Shown in pieces: positions 9,318 to 16,845 of a DNA stretch of 64,000 nt (positions are counted from its first letter, which is position 1; each line of letters starts with the position of its first letter). Source of the stretch: JACRCT01 sp049841135. Its GTDB lineage: Bacteria > Myxococcota > Myxococcia > Myxococcales > UBA5297. The notes beneath the pieces were generated by a model. It was not told the origin of the DNA. It made no database searches and saw nothing but the letters and a program-made list of their open reading frames with translations. The position numbers were made by a program, and so were the translations under genes. The stretch spans positions 310,001 through 374,000 of the forward strand of contig JASGHK010000005.1 in assembly GCA_049841135.1 (NCBI GenBank), read 5' to 3'.

Positions 9318-10316
9318 GTGGAGCCATCGAACGCGCCGTTGCTTCGCTATCGCAACCGAGTGATCGGCGAGGCGGAGCTGCGGTTCATTCGGGACACGGT
9401 TGACCGCCAAGACGCCAGGACCCGGTCCGATCTTGCTCGAGCTATCTGCAAGGCGTGGGATTGGCGACAGGCCAACGGCAGCTACGCCGTCTTCGCCTGC
9501 CAGGACTTGCTCCTCCGGCTTGAGGAGTGGGGCCACATCAAGCTACCTGCGCGACAGCGCCGGTGCCGAGATGGGCACGATCTACCGGTATTGCCGCAGG
9601 ACTGCATTCCGCTGGCGTGGTCTCCGGTGGGGAACGACGCGAATCTTGACCAACTCGTGGTGCGGCCCATCGAGCCCGCCGAGCGTCTGGGCTGGCGACT
9701 CTTCATCGACCGATTCCACTATCTCGGAGACAAGCCGCTCGTAGGCGAGCACCTGCTGTACGCCGCATTTCTCGAGGGCCAGGTGGTGGCCCTGCTCGGC
9801 TGGGCCTCTGCGACCCTCCATTCGCCGCTACGAGACCGGTACCTGGGCTGGGACAACGACACCAAGCGGCGCAAGCTGCACCTGGTCGTCAACAACGTGC
9901 GCTTCCTCATCCCGCCCTGGGTTCGAGTCGAGCACCTGGCTTCCAAAGTGCTCGGCCGGACCCTGCGGCGCCTGAGCGCGGATTGGCAGGCCCGCTGGAA
10001 TCACCCGGTCCTGCTCGCAGAAACCTTCGTCGACCACGCTCGGTTTCGGGGCACGTGCTACCGCGCCTCCAACTGGCGCTATCTGGGCACGACGGCAGGC
10101 CGAACCCGACGCGGGAACGCCTATCTGCACGAGGGCAGTCCCAAAGGGCTCTACGTCTACGAGCTGCACCGCCAGGCTCGCCGCCGGATGTGCGAGGAGC
10201 ATCGCCATGAAGGAGTCGTCGGGGCTGCTGCCGCTGGAGCAGGAGATGGGCCAGGCCAGGCTGGGAGACCGGCGTCTGAATCGGCGTCTGATCGCTGCGG
10301 TGGGACGCTTGAGTGA
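9318..10316 (+). CDS. DUF4338 / Druantia DruA-like protein carried by an IS
   Basis: The segment from about residue 110 to 285 has the features of the DUF4338 family (PF14236), of which Druantia protein DruA is a member: GWRLFIDRFHYLGDKPLVG, the LLGWASA segment, NNVRFLIPPWVRVEHLASKV, ETFVDHARFRGTCYRASNW and YLGTTAGRTR. The biochemical role of this family is not established. GTG 9318 is the first start in frame. The last 36 codons overlap the transposase gene and are low-complexity, so the functional protein may effectively end near the basic stretch RQARRRMCEEH. It lacks any neighbouring druB-E genes, so it is not a Druantia locus; being inside the IS, it may assist transposition. Confidence 0.8.
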   Translation: MEPSNAPLLRYRNRVIGEAELRFIRDTVDRQDARTRSDLARAICKAWDWRQANGSYAVFACQDLLLRLEEWGHIKLPARQRRCRDGHDLPVLPQDCIPLAWSPVGNDANLDQLVVRPIEPAERLGWRLFIDRFHYLGDKPLVGEHLLYAAFLEGQVVALLGWASATLHSPLRDRYLGWDNDTKRRKLHLVVNNVRFLIPPWVRVEHLASKVLGRTLRRLSADWQARWNHPVLLAETFVDHARFRGTCYRASNWRYLGTTAGRTRRGNAYLHEGSPKGLYVYELHRQARRRMCEEHRHEGVVGAAAAGAGDGPGQAGRPASESASDRCGGTLE

Positions 10317-11688
10317 CGAGCCAGCCAAGAGCTTTCCGCAGGCCTTCGAAGACGATGCGGCAGGGCTAGAGGCGCTCTACCGGCTGGTCAACAACCCGAA
10401 GCTCAGCACGGCAAAGGTGCTGCAGCCACATGCACAGGCGACCGTTGCCCGCTGTGTCACGGAGCGGGTGGTGCTGGCGATCCACGACACCAGCAGCGTG
10501 GCCTTCCAGAGCGAGAGTGAGCGCGATGGCCTGGGCCCAGTCGATGGCGGGACCCAAGGCCTCTATCTGCACACGACCCTGATGGCGAGCGCAACGGAGC
10601 ACTATCGGCCGCTCGGAGTCGCGGCGATGAAGCTCTGGGCTCGCCAGCCGATCCCGGACCATCTCCAGGGTGGCGAGAACCACTACCAGCGCAAGAAGGC
10701 GCGGCGGCTTTCGCCCGACAAGGAGTCCCTGCGCTGGAAGGAGCAGATCGACTCGGTTGAGCAGGCGGTGGCGCAACAAGCCCAGGTCCTCCACGTCGGC
10801 GACAGCGAAACCGACGACTACGACCTGCTGGCGCACCTGGTCGAAAAGGGATTCCGGTTCGTCCTGAGGCAGAAGCACAACCGAAGCTTGGAAGGCCCGC
10901 CGGAGAAGAAGAAGAAGCTCATCGAGGCGATCGCCGATGCATCGACGGTGGCAACTCGAGAGGTGCACCTGTCGGCGCGCACGAAGGGCACGACGCCCAA
11001 GGCTCAGGCGACTCATCCGCCGCGCAACGCACGCGACGCCAAGCTGCAAGTCGGCTGGACGAGGGTGTCGCTGAAGAGGCCAGACAGAGCGAGTACGACG
11101 CTGCCGACGTCATTGCCGATCAACGTCGTCTTCGTGCTCGAGAAGGACTGTCCCGTTGGAGAAGATCCCATTCAGTGGGTCCTGTACACGACCGAGCCGG
11201 TCGATACCGAAGAGCAGCTTCTCCAAGTCGTCGACTACTACCGCGGCCGATGGCTGATTGAGATGTACTTCGACGCCCTCAAGAACGGATGCGCACTCGA
11301 GAAGCGCCAACTCGAGAGCTTTCACGCCCTCAGCATCGCAATCGGTCTCTTCGCGGCAATTGCCTTTCGCCTGCTGCTCATGCGGACCCTGGCCGAATCG
11401 AAGCCCGACACACCCGCGACCGCGGCACTCTCACCGCTCCAGCTCGACGTGCTCCGCGCCTCGCTGAAGAAGACCAAGCTGTCAGAGGCGCCGACGGCCA
11501 AGGAGGTCTTCTGGGCCGTGGCCGCGTTGGGCGGGCACCTCAAGCACAACGGGCGCCCTGGCTGGCGGACGCTCGGACGTGGCTACGAGAAGTTGCTCAT
11601 CCTTGAAGCTGGCTGGCGCGGCGCGCTGAAAGCGCGAAGCGCGTGCTCGGGCTGCCCGGGGACCGCCAGGCGCCCGGACGAGAAGTGA
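10207..11688 (+). CDS. IS4-family transposase with Tn5-like DNA-binding N-terminus
   Basis: The 493-residue protein opens with the transposase DNA-binding motif seen in Tn5/IS50-like enzymes (MGQARLGDRRLNRRL, FPQAFEDDAAGLEALYRLVN). The RNase-H-fold catalytic Asp residues are in LAIHDTSS and HVGDSETDDYD, and the IS4 signature Y-(2)-R-(3)-E-(6)-K is complete in YRGRWLIEMYFDALK. It therefore looks catalytically intact. ATG 10207 lies 110 bases inside the upstream gene in another frame, pointing to coupled translation. The stop falls 10 bases before the right end of the element. Confidence 0.92.
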   Translation: MKESSGLLPLEQEMGQARLGDRRLNRRLIAAVGRLSDEPAKSFPQAFEDDAAGLEALYRLVNNPKLSTAKVLQPHAQATVARCVTERVVLAIHDTSSVAFQSESERDGLGPVDGGTQGLYLHTTLMASATEHYRPLGVAAMKLWARQPIPDHLQGGENHYQRKKARRLSPDKESLRWKEQIDSVEQAVAQQAQVLHVGDSETDDYDLLAHLVEKGFRFVLRQKHNRSLEGPPEKKKKLIEAIADASTVATREVHLSARTKGTTPKAQATHPPRNARDAKLQVGWTRVSLKRPDRASTTLPTSLPINVVFVLEKDCPVGEDPIQWVLYTTEPVDTEEQLLQVVDYYRGRWLIEMYFDALKNGCALEKRQLESFHALSIAIGLFAAIAFRLLLMRTLAESKPDTPATAALSPLQLDVLRASLKKTKLSEAPTAKEVFWAVAALGGHLKHNGRPGWRTLGRGYEKLLILEAGWRGALKARSACSGCPGTARRPDEK

Positions 11689-11710
11689 CCAATCCAGAGG
11701 CGTGGAAGCC
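11681..11710. repeat. Right inverted end of IS4-type element and target-site duplication
   Basis: 11681-11698 is the imperfect inverted copy of the left end at 9229-9246. 11699-11710 is the second copy of GGCGTGGAAGCC. The palindrome continues to about 11750 with GGGCCCACACCCAGCGCGCCTCAG, the rest of the interrupted REP-like repeat. Confidence 0.85.
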
Positions 11711-11756
11711 GGGCCCACACCCAGCGCGCCTCAGGTGATCAAGTCAGCGAAGGTGC

Positions 11757-14315
11757 CTACTTCTCGCCGGCCTTCTCCACGTCCTTCCAGCGCCGCAGCT
11801 CGTCGAGCTCCTTCTGCTTCGCCGCGCAGCGCGCCTTGAGCTCTTTGGCCGGCTGCCGCAGCCCCTGCAATCGCTCGGCGGCCTGCCCAGCCTCGCTCGC
11901 CGCCTGGTCCCAGCGCCCCAGCCGCTCGAGCAGCAGCGCGTACTGCCACTGCCAGCCCGCGTCCTCGGGACGCATCGCCACCGCCTGCTTCATCAGAGCC
12001 AGCGCCTTGGTCCCCTGTCCGTCGCGCTCGGCCGCGCTCGACTCCAGCGACAGCGCCGCCAGCCGGATGCCCGAGTCCATCCCCACCGGCAGGCGCTTGA
12101 GCGCGTCGCGGCAGCCCTTGGTGTCGCCGCGCGACAGGCGCAGGCGGGCGACCGAGAGCAGCACCCCGGCGTTCATCGGGAAGCGCTTGAGGCCCTCGTT
12201 CTCGAGCAGCGCCAGCGCTCCAGGCGCGTCGCCCTTGGTCATCATCCCCTCGACCCGCAGCTGCAGGCCCTCGGTCATGGTCGGCGCGACCTCGCTCAGC
12301 CGCGCGCCGATGCGGATGACCTCCTCCGGCAGCCCGCGCGCCGAGGCGATGCGCGCCTGGCGCACGAGCGCGTCGGGCTTCTCGCCCCACTTCGCGACCG
12401 ACGCCGCCAGCACCTCGCCGGCCGTCTCGTAGCGCCGCTCGGCCATCAGCTGGTCGGCCAGCAACCAGCCCGGCTCCGGCTTGTCCTGCGGCAGCGCATC
12501 GAGCATCTCCTCGGGCCGCGGGATGACCCGGGAGATCTCCGGGAGCACGCTCGCGTCGCCCAGCTCGTAGGTCAACTTGTACTCGATGCGCGCCTGGGCC
12601 GTGCGCCCGGTCGCGCGCAGGGCGAGCGCCGCCAGCCGGTGAGGCTGCGGCAGGCTCGGGTTCAGGTACATCGCGCGGTTGGCGAAGCCCACCAGCTTGT
12701 CGGCGTGCAGCGGACGCTCGGCGGCGTAGGCCTGCGCGGCCACCAGGTGCGCGAAGTAGTCGCCGGGGTGACGGTCGGCCATCTCGGTCGCCGCCGCGGC
12801 GATCTCGTCCGCCTTGGCCTTGCCCAGCTTCGCCGACAGCTCCTGCCCGTCCGCCTCCAGGGACTGGCCGGCCTTGAGCCAGCCCCACCCGGTCACGGCG
12901 ACGATGCCCGGCACCAGCAGCGCGGCCGCCTTGCGCTTGAAGGAGACGGCCCCATCTTGCCGGAAGACCGCGATGGCCATGGCGACGGTGGCGGGCACCG
13001 CCAGGCCGCCCAGTTCGAGGCCGAAGTCGACCAACTCGTGCAGCACCACCGCGCCCAGGCCGAAGACCATCGCCAGCCGTTCGGGGTCCGTCGCGCCGCG
13101 GCGCAGCGCGCCGATCAGCGCCCAGACGCACGAGCCCAGGACGAACAGCGTCATCGGCAGGCCGAGGTCCGCCGACCACTGCGCGACGAGGTTCTCGGCG
13201 TGGGTGAAGGTCCCGCCGTGGGCGTAGACCGGGTCCTGGAAGCGCTGGTAGGCGGCCTCGAACGCGCCGCGGCCCACGCCCACCAGCCAGTGCTCGCGCA
13301 CCATCGGCCAGAACGTGGGCCACATCTGCAGCTTGCTGTCCTTGAGCTTGTCGACGGTGTCGGTGCTGGAGAGCTCGGCGGCCAGCGCGTCCCAGGCGAG
13401 GTAGGCGGCCACGGCCATCACCAGCATCACCGAGGCGGGGACGGCGTAGGCGCGGGCCTCCAGCGCCACGCCTTCGCGCTCGCTCTTGCGGACCATCCAG
13501 ACGGCGATGGCGAGCATGGCCTGCGCGGCGACGAAGGCCACGATGCCGCCGCGGGAGAGCGAGAGCAGGACGCCGACGCCGGCGGCGAGGTAGCCGAAGC
13601 CCCAGAGGGTGGCGATCTTCCGATCCCGCTCGACGAGCACCTTGGCGAGCAGCGCGGTGGCGCAGAGGGCCAGGAAGCTCGAGAGGTGGTTGGGGTTGCC
13701 GAAGGGGGTCAGGAACGGCGGCGCCGCGTGCTTGAAGCTGAAGACGCCGAAGAGGCTGGTCGCTCCCCACAGCGCGTGGCCAAAGCCGATGACCGCGACG
13801 ACGATGCCCACCGTCCCCAGCATCGTGACCAGGCGGGCCTTGGCGCGCCGTGACCGGGTGATCTGCGCGGCGGACAGGAAGACGCAGAGGTAGGTGATGG
13901 CCTTGACCAGCTCGTTGGCCGTGGCCGGCGGATCCAGCGACAGCGGACGCCAGGACGGGTAGCGCCCCAGCGGAGTCAGGACGAAGTCGAAGAGGTCCCG
14001 GGTCGACGGCGCCAGCAGCCCGATGAGGAAGGGCGGTAGCGGGAGGAGCTGAAAGGCGATGAAGGCGGTGACCGCGGCGAAGGCGATCCCCGGAGTCGGG
14101 ATGAGGAATGGCTCGCCGCTGCGCAGCGTGGCGACGGCGGTCAGGGCGACGGCGAGCAACGCCAGCCCCGCGGCGACCCCGACGGCCCAGGGGTGGACGG
14201 TGGCGATGGCCAGCGGGCAGAAGAAGAGCACCGAGCCCAGCGCGATCTCGGCGCGCAGCCAGTCGCCCTGGGCTCTCCTACGCGAACGGTGGCTTCGGGA
14301 TCCCGGCTCGCTCAT
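11757..14315 (-). CDS. O-antigen ligase/polymerase-like membrane protein with TPR tail
   Basis: An 852-residue protein. Residues about 25-470 contain some ten to twelve transmembrane helices and the Wzy_C/O-antigen ligase core: FGNPNHLSSFLAL, LSLSRGGIVAF, a periplasmic loop with WLVGVGRGAFEAAYQRF and THAENLVAQWSADLGLPM. This domain joins or polymerises lipid-linked glycan units in the periplasm. Residues about 480-840 form helical TPR-like repeats (GDYFAHLVAAQAYAAERPLH, ALLENEGLKRFPMNAGVLLS, ALMKQAVAMRPEDAGWQWQY). ATG 14315 is chosen; TTG 14324 is an alternative, neither with a clear ribosome site. It is the most downstream gene of the first glycan block, separated from it by two genes. Confidence 0.85.
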   Translation of the reverse strand: MSEPGSRSHRSRRRAQGDWLRAEIALGSVLFFCPLAIATVHPWAVGVAAGLALLAVALTAVATLRSGEPFLIPTPGIAFAAVTAFIAFQLLPLPPFLIGLLAPSTRDLFDFVLTPLGRYPSWRPLSLDPPATANELVKAITYLCVFLSAAQITRSRRAKARLVTMLGTVGIVVAVIGFGHALWGATSLFGVFSFKHAAPPFLTPFGNPNHLSSFLALCATALLAKVLVERDRKIATLWGFGYLAAGVGVLLSLSRGGIVAFVAAQAMLAIAVWMVRKSEREGVALEARAYAVPASVMLVMAVAAYLAWDALAAELSSTDTVDKLKDSKLQMWPTFWPMVREHWLVGVGRGAFEAAYQRFQDPVYAHGGTFTHAENLVAQWSADLGLPMTLFVLGSCVWALIGALRRGATDPERLAMVFGLGAVVLHELVDFGLELGGLAVPATVAMAIAVFRQDGAVSFKRKAAALLVPGIVAVTGWGWLKAGQSLEADGQELSAKLGKAKADEIAAAATEMADRHPGDYFAHLVAAQAYAAERPLHADKLVGFANRAMYLNPSLPQPHRLAALALRATGRTAQARIEYKLTYELGDASVLPEISRVIPRPEEMLDALPQDKPEPGWLLADQLMAERRYETAGEVLAASVAKWGEKPDALVRQARIASARGLPEEVIRIGARLSEVAPTMTEGLQLRVEGMMTKGDAPGALALLENEGLKRFPMNAGVLLSVARLRLSRGDTKGCRDALKRLPVGMDSGIRLAALSLESSAAERDGQGTKALALMKQAVAMRPEDAGWQWQYALLLERLGRWDQAASEAGQAAERLQGLRQPAKELKARCAAKQKELDELRRWKDVEKAGEK

Positions 14316-14394
14316 CGGCGGCAATGCTAGGTGAGGCGACTGGCGGTAGTCGATAGTGGACAGCCCGTGGGTGGCGGGCTGGCCTCCAGGCGTT

Positions 14395-14460
14395 CAAGGG
14401 AGCGGCGGTGGAGCTGCCTCCGCGCCGGGTCGGACGGGCGGTCGGGAGCTGCCGGCCTCC
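14395..14460. repeat. Inverted repeat flanking the small lipoprotein gene, left copy
   Basis: Contains CTCCGCGCCGGGTCGGACGG and GGGAGCTGCCGGCCTCC. The inverse of both modules occurs at about 14868-14920, on the other side of the 98-residue lipoprotein gene. The pair resembles REP-like palindromes bracketing a single gene. Confidence 0.6.
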
Positions 14461-14511
14461 CGAAAGAACCCCTTGCGGTGTGCGCGGTTGAAAGACACAA
14501 TCCGCGGCCTC

Positions 14512-14808
14512 ATGAAGCGTCTCTCTGCCGTCGTCGCCGCCTGCGTGTGCCTGCTCTCCCTCGGCGGGTGCAAGAACAAGTGCCTGGAGCTCGCTCAGCG
14601 AATCTGCGAGTGCGAGGCGACCTCCACGCTGCGCGACAACTGCAATCAGCGCGCGAGCGACCAGGGCAACAAGGTCACGGTGTCGCCTCAGGACGAGGAG
14701 AACTGCGCCAAGCTGATCGATGGCGATCCCGCCAACCGCGAATGCGACTGCCACGCTCTCGATACCACCGAGGGCAAGCTGAACTGCGGAATGGCTCGCC
14801 AGCCGTAG
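14512..14808 (+). CDS. Small cysteine-rich lipoprotein
   Basis: A 98-residue protein starting at ATG 14512. The N-terminus is a lipoprotein signal (MKRLSAVVAACVCLLSLGGC) with Cys20 in the lipobox LGGC. The mature part has seven further cysteines in short motifs (CLELAQRICECEA, DNCNQRA, ENCAKL, RECDCHAL, KLNCGM), suggesting a small disulfide-stabilised domain on the membrane surface. No family recognised. Similar small Cys-rich lipoproteins are common in myxobacteria. It is a single-gene unit on the plus strand bracketed by an inverted repeat pair. Confidence 0.75.
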   Translation: MKRLSAVVAACVCLLSLGGCKNKCLELAQRICECEATSTLRDNCNQRASDQGNKVTVSPQDEENCAKLIDGDPANRECDCHALDTTEGKLNCGMARQP

Positions 14809-14867
14809 TAGCCCGGCCTCCCGTCCTTCCGGTCCTCCAACGACCGATCGTCCAACGTCCGTCTGAC

Positions 14868-14920
14868 CGAGCGACCGTCCGTCCCGGCGCGGAGGCCGGC
14901 AGCTCCCGTCCGTCGCTAGC
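14868..14920. repeat. Inverted repeat flanking the small lipoprotein gene, right copy
   Basis: CCGTCCCGGCGCGGAG followed by GCCGGCAGCTCCCG, the reverse complement of modules at 14395-14460. The preceding stretch 14815-14867 is low-complexity (repeated CCGTCC/CCAACG motifs). Confidence 0.6.
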
Positions 14921-15758
14921 GCCGCACGACGACCGCTTCCTCGTTCGCCGGGTCAGGCGCGATGACGTGCGCCCTGACGATCCCGGGACCGTACCCTTTG
15001 ATCCCCGCGTCCCCGACGACCTCGCGCGCCCTCGGATGCAGGGCCGCCAGCGCATTGAGCGCCGCTGCGAGCGCCACCACCTCGGCCTCGTGCACCGGCA
15101 CCGCTTCCCCGCCCTTCAGCTTCATGGCCGTCGGCACCGCCGGCAGCCCGAGCAACCGCTGGAACAGGTCGACCGCGAACTTGGGCGCGTCGTCGAAGAC
15201 CATCGCCAGCGAGTCCACGCTCTTCGCCTGCTCGCCCTTCCCCGCCTTCACCAGCTTCGCCACCTTCGCGACTCCACCCTTGCCCTGGTAGAGCGCCAGC
15301 CCGAACTCGAGGCCGTCATTGCCGAGGATCGACGCTTCGTACCGGCCCTTGAAGCCACCGGTGAAGGTCACCTGCACGGGCTGGTCTTCGTGCCACAGGG
15401 TCCAGGGCGAGCTGGTCTGGAAGCGCAACGAGGCCACCGCGAGCGAGTAGAGCCCGAGCGGCCCTCCCAGCTTCTCGCCGTGCGGCCCCACCGCGAGCGC
15501 GGTCAGCATCGCCACCGTCCCCGCGGTCGCGAACTCGGGCGGCCCCAGCGGCTCGAAGCCGAGCTTCTTGCCCACCTTCGCCAGCGCGGGATCGCAGAAG
15601 AGGTCCGCTCCCGGGGCCAGCGTGGCCAGACGCCGCAGGCCGTCCGCGTCGCTCTCCGCCATCACCGGCGGATGCAGCGTGCGCTCCTCGAAGCCGCAGT
15701 AGAAGTTCGCGTCGCCGCCACCGGCGGGGATGGGGCCAATCTTCACGGCGTAAAGCAT
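14916..15758 (-). CDS. Conserved-looking hypothetical protein
   Basis: A 280-residue soluble-looking protein with no signal peptide. Coding character is good throughout (GC-rich third positions, hydrophobic/charged alternation). Recognisable blocks are FYCGFEERTLHPPVM near the start, WTLWHEDQPVQVTF and GRYEASILGNDGLEFGLALY in the middle, and SLAMVFDDAPKFAVDLFQRL later. I do not recognise the family. It is transcribed in the same direction as the UbiA and Ugd genes but lies about 135 bases away, with a copy of repeat B between. Confidence 0.7.
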   Translation of the reverse strand: MLYAVKIGPIPAGGGDANFYCGFEERTLHPPVMAESDADGLRRLATLAPGADLFCDPALAKVGKKLGFEPLGPPEFATAGTVAMLTALAVGPHGEKLGGPLGLYSLAVASLRFQTSSPWTLWHEDQPVQVTFTGGFKGRYEASILGNDGLEFGLALYQGKGGVAKVAKLVKAGKGEQAKSVDSLAMVFDDAPKFAVDLFQRLLGLPAVPTAMKLKGGEAVPVHEAEVVALAAALNALAALHPRAREVVGDAGIKGYGPGIVRAHVIAPDPANEEAVVVRR

Positions 15759-15807
15759 GGGAGGTCTTTCGGTTGGCCTTCAGTGGTGATCAAACGGATC
15801 TGCTACT

Positions 15808-15875
15808 TGCTCGACTCGTTCCTGGGTCACTGCACAGGGCTGGAGGAGGCCCGCGCGCTCACGCTTGCGGCTCGG
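15808..15875. repeat. Dispersed repeat B, copy near the ubiA-like gene end
   Basis: TGCTCGACTCG...TCACTGCACAGGGCTGGAGG followed by the GCGCGCTCACGCTTGCGGCT palindrome. This is the fullest copy of the two-module repeat also found at 6325-6590 and, in part, at 1-33. It lies about 20 bases beyond the stop of the prenyltransferase gene. Confidence 0.65.
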
Positions 15876-15894
15876 TTCGCTGGCCGGAGCCGGG

Positions 15895-16839
15895 TCACAG
15901 GTAGAGCACGGCGCCGACGATGCCGCAGTAGACGAGGATGGTCGCGATGAGCGGCACGTCGGAGAGCAGCAGCCGCTCCGGGCTGCCCCCCTCGCCCTTG
16001 CGGTAGATGAGGTACAGGTACCGGAAGAGCGCGTAGATGACGCAGGGGATCGTGAACTTGAGGTTGTCGGTCCCGAACTTCTGCACCGTCTCCGCCGCCA
16101 TCGTGTACAGCGCGTACGAGACCAGCGTCGCCGCGGTGACCACCGCGATCAACTGGTCGACCAGCGGCAGCGACAGGTCCGCCAGGTTCGCCCGGTGGCT
16201 GGCGGCGTCCTTGTCCAAGAGCACCAGCTCCGCCCGCCGCTTGGCGAAGCCCAAAAACAGCGCGAGCAGGAAGGCGCAGATGTACAGCCAGTTGGAGATG
16301 GGCACGTCGATGGCCAGCGCGCCGGAGGCCACGCGGATCACGAAGCCGATGGCGATGGCGATGATGTCCAGGATGACCATCCGCTTGATCGCCAGCGTGT
16401 AGACGACCTGCAGCCCCAGGTACCCCAGCGCGCCGTAGAGCGCCGCGCGGGAGGCCATCAGTCCGAGCAGCGCCAGGCCCGCCCCGCCCAGCAGCAGTCC
16501 CAGCGCGACCGCCGCGCCGGCCCCGAGCGCGCCGCTGGCGATGGGCCGCAGCCGCTTGACCGGGTGCAGCCGGTCCTTCTCCCGGTCGTTCAGGTCGTTG
16601 AAGACGTAGACCGCGCTCGAGAGCAGGCAGAAGCCCAGCGTCGCCGCGAAGGCCTTGAGCACCAGGCCCGGCACCAGCGCCTTGTGCGCGAAGACCAGCG
16701 GCGCGAGCACCGCGGCGTTCTTGGTCCACTGCTTGAGGCGCAGCGCGCGCAGCGAGGCCAGGGCGAGCCCCTCCCGCCGGGGAGGCAGCTGCGCCGGCGG
16801 GGCGGGGCTCGTCGCTTCTTGAATCGCGGATTCGCTCAT
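15895..16839 (-). CDS. UbiA-family prenyltransferase, decaprenyl-phosphate phosphoribosyltransferase-like
   Basis: A 314-residue integral membrane enzyme with about eight helices. The first Asp-rich motif NDLNDREKDRLHP is followed by a Lys-Arg-Pro-Ile-Ala-Ser-Gly stretch, and the second motif lies around KRMVILDIIAIAIGFVIRV. This motif pair is that of the UbiA branch that includes 5-phosphoribosyl-1-pyrophosphate:decaprenyl-phosphate transferases, which feed arabinose or ribose to cell-envelope glycans. Its start is six bases after the stop of ugd, so the two are surely co-transcribed. The exact substrate cannot be told from sequence. Confidence 0.85.
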   Translation of the reverse strand: MSESAIQEATSPAPPAQLPPRREGLALASLRALRLKQWTKNAAVLAPLVFAHKALVPGLVLKAFAATLGFCLLSSAVYVFNDLNDREKDRLHPVKRLRPIASGALGAGAAVALGLLLGGAGLALLGLMASRAALYGALGYLGLQVVYTLAIKRMVILDIIAIAIGFVIRVASGALAIDVPISNWLYICAFLLALFLGFAKRRAELVLLDKDAASHRANLADLSLPLVDQLIAVVTAATLVSYALYTMAAETVQKFGTDNLKFTIPCVIYALFRYLYLIYRKGEGGSPERLLLSDVPLIATILVYCGIVGAVLYL

Positions 16840-16845
16840 CTCGGG

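Larger units (their letters stand above)
9229..11698 (+). mobile_element. IS4-type insertion sequence with DruA-like (DUF4338) passenger
   Basis: A 2,470-bp element with both ends visible. The left end TCTTGATTCATCACATCT (9229-9246) and the inverted right end TCTGGATTGGTCACTTCT (complement of 11681-11698) match at 14 of 18 positions. The 12-base sequence GGCGTGGAAGCC flanks the element on both sides (9217-9228 and 11699-11710), a target duplication of the size expected for IS4-group elements. Two overlapping genes fill it: a DUF4338 protein and an IS4-family transposase. The target is the stem of a REP-like palindrome. Confidence 0.88.

Noticed and set aside
9318..10316. A Druantia anti-phage system
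   Set aside because: Only a DruA-like gene is present; no druB-E or helicase neighbours, and the gene lies within IS borders. The SNF2 gene at 28 kb is too far away and of another type.
11731..13770. 679-codon minus-strand frame
   Set aside because: Frame shadow of the O-antigen ligase-like gene; Arg/Gly-rich with no motif.
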